Shown piece after piece: positions 62,601-64,000 of a DNA stretch of 64,000 nucleotides. Positions within the stretch are counted from its first letter, which is position 1; every line of letters starts with the position of its first letter. Position numbers and translations under genes: made by a program. The notes under the pieces were generated by a model. That model made no database searches and was not told where the DNA came from. It saw only the letters and a list, made by a program, of their open reading frames with translations. Origin of the DNA: Tautonia rosea (GTDB lineage Bacteria > Planctomycetota > Planctomycetia > Isosphaerales > Isosphaeraceae); NCBI RefSeq assembly GCF_012958305.1, contig NZ_JABBYO010000014.1, positions 62,001 to 126,000 on the forward strand, given 5' to 3'.

Positions 62601-63830
62601 TCAACGGGCTCCCAGCAACCACTGTTCGATGTACGGATAGACCTGTTGTCGGCTCGTCAGACCGACCAGGGCGTCCGAGTGGCCCGAGTCGGCGGCGAAG
62701 CCCTGGGCGCGACCGAAGTACATCAAGGTCTTGTCGGTTGATCCGACCCGCTCGTAGATCGTCTGCTGGACAGCCGGAGGGGCCAGTTGATCGGCCGAGC
62801 CGCAAGCCACCAGAATCGGCGCCTGGACGTTCGGCAGCATCGCCGCATAGCTAAAGGTCTTGCCCGCGTCGAGCAACTCTTTCCGGGCCGCGAGCGTGAG
62901 GTATTGCTGCAAGAGTCCGATCGACGGCACATCAACCCCGTCATGCGTCAAGGCCCGATACACTCTCGGGTCCACGTGGCTGTTGTTGAAGAACATGTTG
63001 TCGATGCTCGTCTTCGAGTCGATGATCAGCTCTTCCGGCAGAATCTCCCCGGCAATCTGTCCCTGACGCAGGGCGAGCAATTCCATGAGAAACTGAGTGG
63101 CAAGCTGTCCGTTAGGCATCGTCACCTGGCTCCCGACCGTGACCAGGCGGCCGATCCCCGGGTTTTGGTACCGCGAGAGGTGGCAGAGGCCGATGATCCC
63201 TCCCATCGAGTGCCCGACCCAGGCCACTTCCGGCGCTCTGGTGTGCGATCGGACGAGATGGACCAGGGCCGGCACGTCGTAGTTGATGTGATCGTCCAGG
63301 TTCCAGCGGGCAAACTTCGGGTCGAGCGTCGCGTAGCCGGTCGGAGCCATCCGGTTGTTCGTGGCCCTTCGGATCAGCCCCCCCACCACCATCGTTGGCG
63401 CAGCATCGATCTTGGCCACCCACTTCGAACTGAGGCCCGACCCGCGCAGGTTCACCACCCAGACCTCCCAGCCCCGTTCGGCCAGATACTGGGGGAAGCT
63501 GACCTCGGGGCTGATGTCCCAGAACTGGGCGTTGTAGCTCAGGCCGTGGCAGAGGATGACCGGCATCGTGCCCGGTCTCATCCCGGTGCTCGGTCGGAAG
63601 CGATGGGCGACGAGTGTCCAGCCGTCGGCCGTCCGGATCGGAAATGTCTCACCGGTCAGGTGCGGTTTGAGGGTTCGCTGAATGTTCTCAGGGCTCAATT
63701 GCTGGCGGAGCAGTTCCTTGCCGAAGTCTTCGAGGAGAGCCCCGAAGTCCTGGCCCTTCGCCACCGAAGCCCCGATCGACGCCTCTGCCAACAAGAGGCC
63801 CGCCGCTTTGATCGCCTGTCGTCGGTCCAT
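62601..63830 (-). CDS. Alpha/beta hydrolase, exported
   Basis: A 409-residue hydrolase. The start MDRRQAIKAAGLLLAEASIG is a signal-like segment with a twin Arg. The fold begins with FPIRTADGWTLVAHRFRPST; the oxyanion region is PVILCHGLSYNAQFWD; the nucleophile is S208 in VAWVGHSMGGIIGL; the acid is likely in APILVACGSADQLAPP, and the histidine in FAADSGHSDALVG. Similarity is to lipase/esterase-like proteins with an acyl-hydrolase cap. The substrate is unknown. A longer frame begins at 63926 but its extra 32 residues are not signal-like. The gene overlaps nothing; about 100 bases separate it from the convergent unknown gene. Confidence 0.9.
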   Translation of the reverse strand: MDRRQAIKAAGLLLAEASIGASVAKGQDFGALLEDFGKELLRQQLSPENIQRTLKPHLTGETFPIRTADGWTLVAHRFRPSTGMRPGTMPVILCHGLSYNAQFWDISPEVSFPQYLAERGWEVWVVNLRGSGLSSKWVAKIDAAPTMVVGGLIRRATNNRMAPTGYATLDPKFARWNLDDHINYDVPALVHLVRSHTRAPEVAWVGHSMGGIIGLCHLSRYQNPGIGRLVTVGSQVTMPNGQLATQFLMELLALRQGQIAGEILPEELIIDSKTSIDNMFFNNSHVDPRVYRALTHDGVDVPSIGLLQQYLTLAARKELLDAGKTFSYAAMLPNVQAPILVACGSADQLAPPAVQQTIYERVGSTDKTLMYFGRAQGFAADSGHSDALVGLTSRQQVYPYIEQWLLGAR

Positions 63831-64000
63831 CGGTCGGATCTCCACGCTCCATCCATCCTTGGGCAGGCCGGCTCGCCCCGGGCGCACTCCGGCCGTGGGT
63901 CCGTCTCTACCATCCTTCGGCTCCATTGCCCACCCGAGCTTTGAGCCGATCGCGATCCTCCAACCACCCGATCGGTCGCCGAGCCGTTGACGATTCGATA

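Noticed and set aside
61824-62741. 305-residue frame overlapping the STGPKT-motif protein
   Set aside because: An out-of-frame shadow rich in Pro, Ser and Arg; the overlapping frame carries the conserved N-terminal motif.

Overview
The window looks like chromosomal DNA of a planctomycete, most likely an Isosphaeraceae-type lineage. The evidence is high GC content, little regular use of Shine-Dalgarno sites, and family markers: two DUF1549/DUF1553 cytochrome-like proteins paired with DUF1501 proteins, a formylglycine sulfatase, a DUF6807 (PmoA-like) protein, a tricorn protease, a DUF4112 protein and many Tat-type signal peptides. I see no insertion sequence, prophage or CRISPR array. The lineage is inferred from gene content, not from a database search.

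Layout. 1-5.3 kb: tail of a DUF4912-like protein, an intrinsic terminator, a UVR-motif protein, a probable 6S RNA with its own promoter, 5-formyltetrahydrofolate cyclo-ligase, a DUF6807 protein, a small unknown protein and OpcA. 5.3-14.6 kb: sulfatase and tricorn protease on the minus strand, then a solute-binding protein translationally coupled to an unknown secreted protein. 14.6-19.5 kb: a GbsR/MarR regulator divergent from a DUF1549/1553-DUF1501 pair. 20-26.5 kb: a YjhG-type sugar-acid dehydratase, a probably frameshifted YcxB-like membrane protein, two TatA-like genes and IlvD. 26.6-31.8 kb: a D-threonine-aldolase-type PLP enzyme, a PH-like membrane protein, a sugar phosphate isomerase/epimerase, glycyl-tRNA synthetase and a ComB-type phosphatase. 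31.9-41.6 kb: a stand-alone E2-like acyltransferase, a selenocysteine tRNA, MgtC, an aldo/keto reductase, a lactonase and a hybrid histidine kinase whose N-terminal membrane domain is cut off by an in-frame UAG.

41.9-53.1 kb holds tRNA-Ser(GGA) and then a seven-gene minus-strand block: beta-propeller protein, enolase-superfamily enzyme, M14 deacylase, MFS carrier, creatininase-type amidohydrolase, cytochrome/DUF1553 protein and DUF1501 protein. I read this as a catabolic operon for an unknown, probably amidated or N-acylated acid. A strong sigma-70-like promoter and an inverted repeat lie beyond it, ahead of an NfeD-type protein that appears to have lost its protease serine.

55.8-63.8 kb: hisB, then transglutaminase, alpha-E and circularly permuted ATP-grasp genes (a widespread, poorly understood predicted peptide-ligase module), a divergent small kinase, a conserved planctomycete protein of unknown function and an alpha/beta hydrolase. 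The best candidates for undescribed biology are the 42-53 kb operon, the ATP-grasp/alpha-E/transglutaminase module and the neighbouring kinase.
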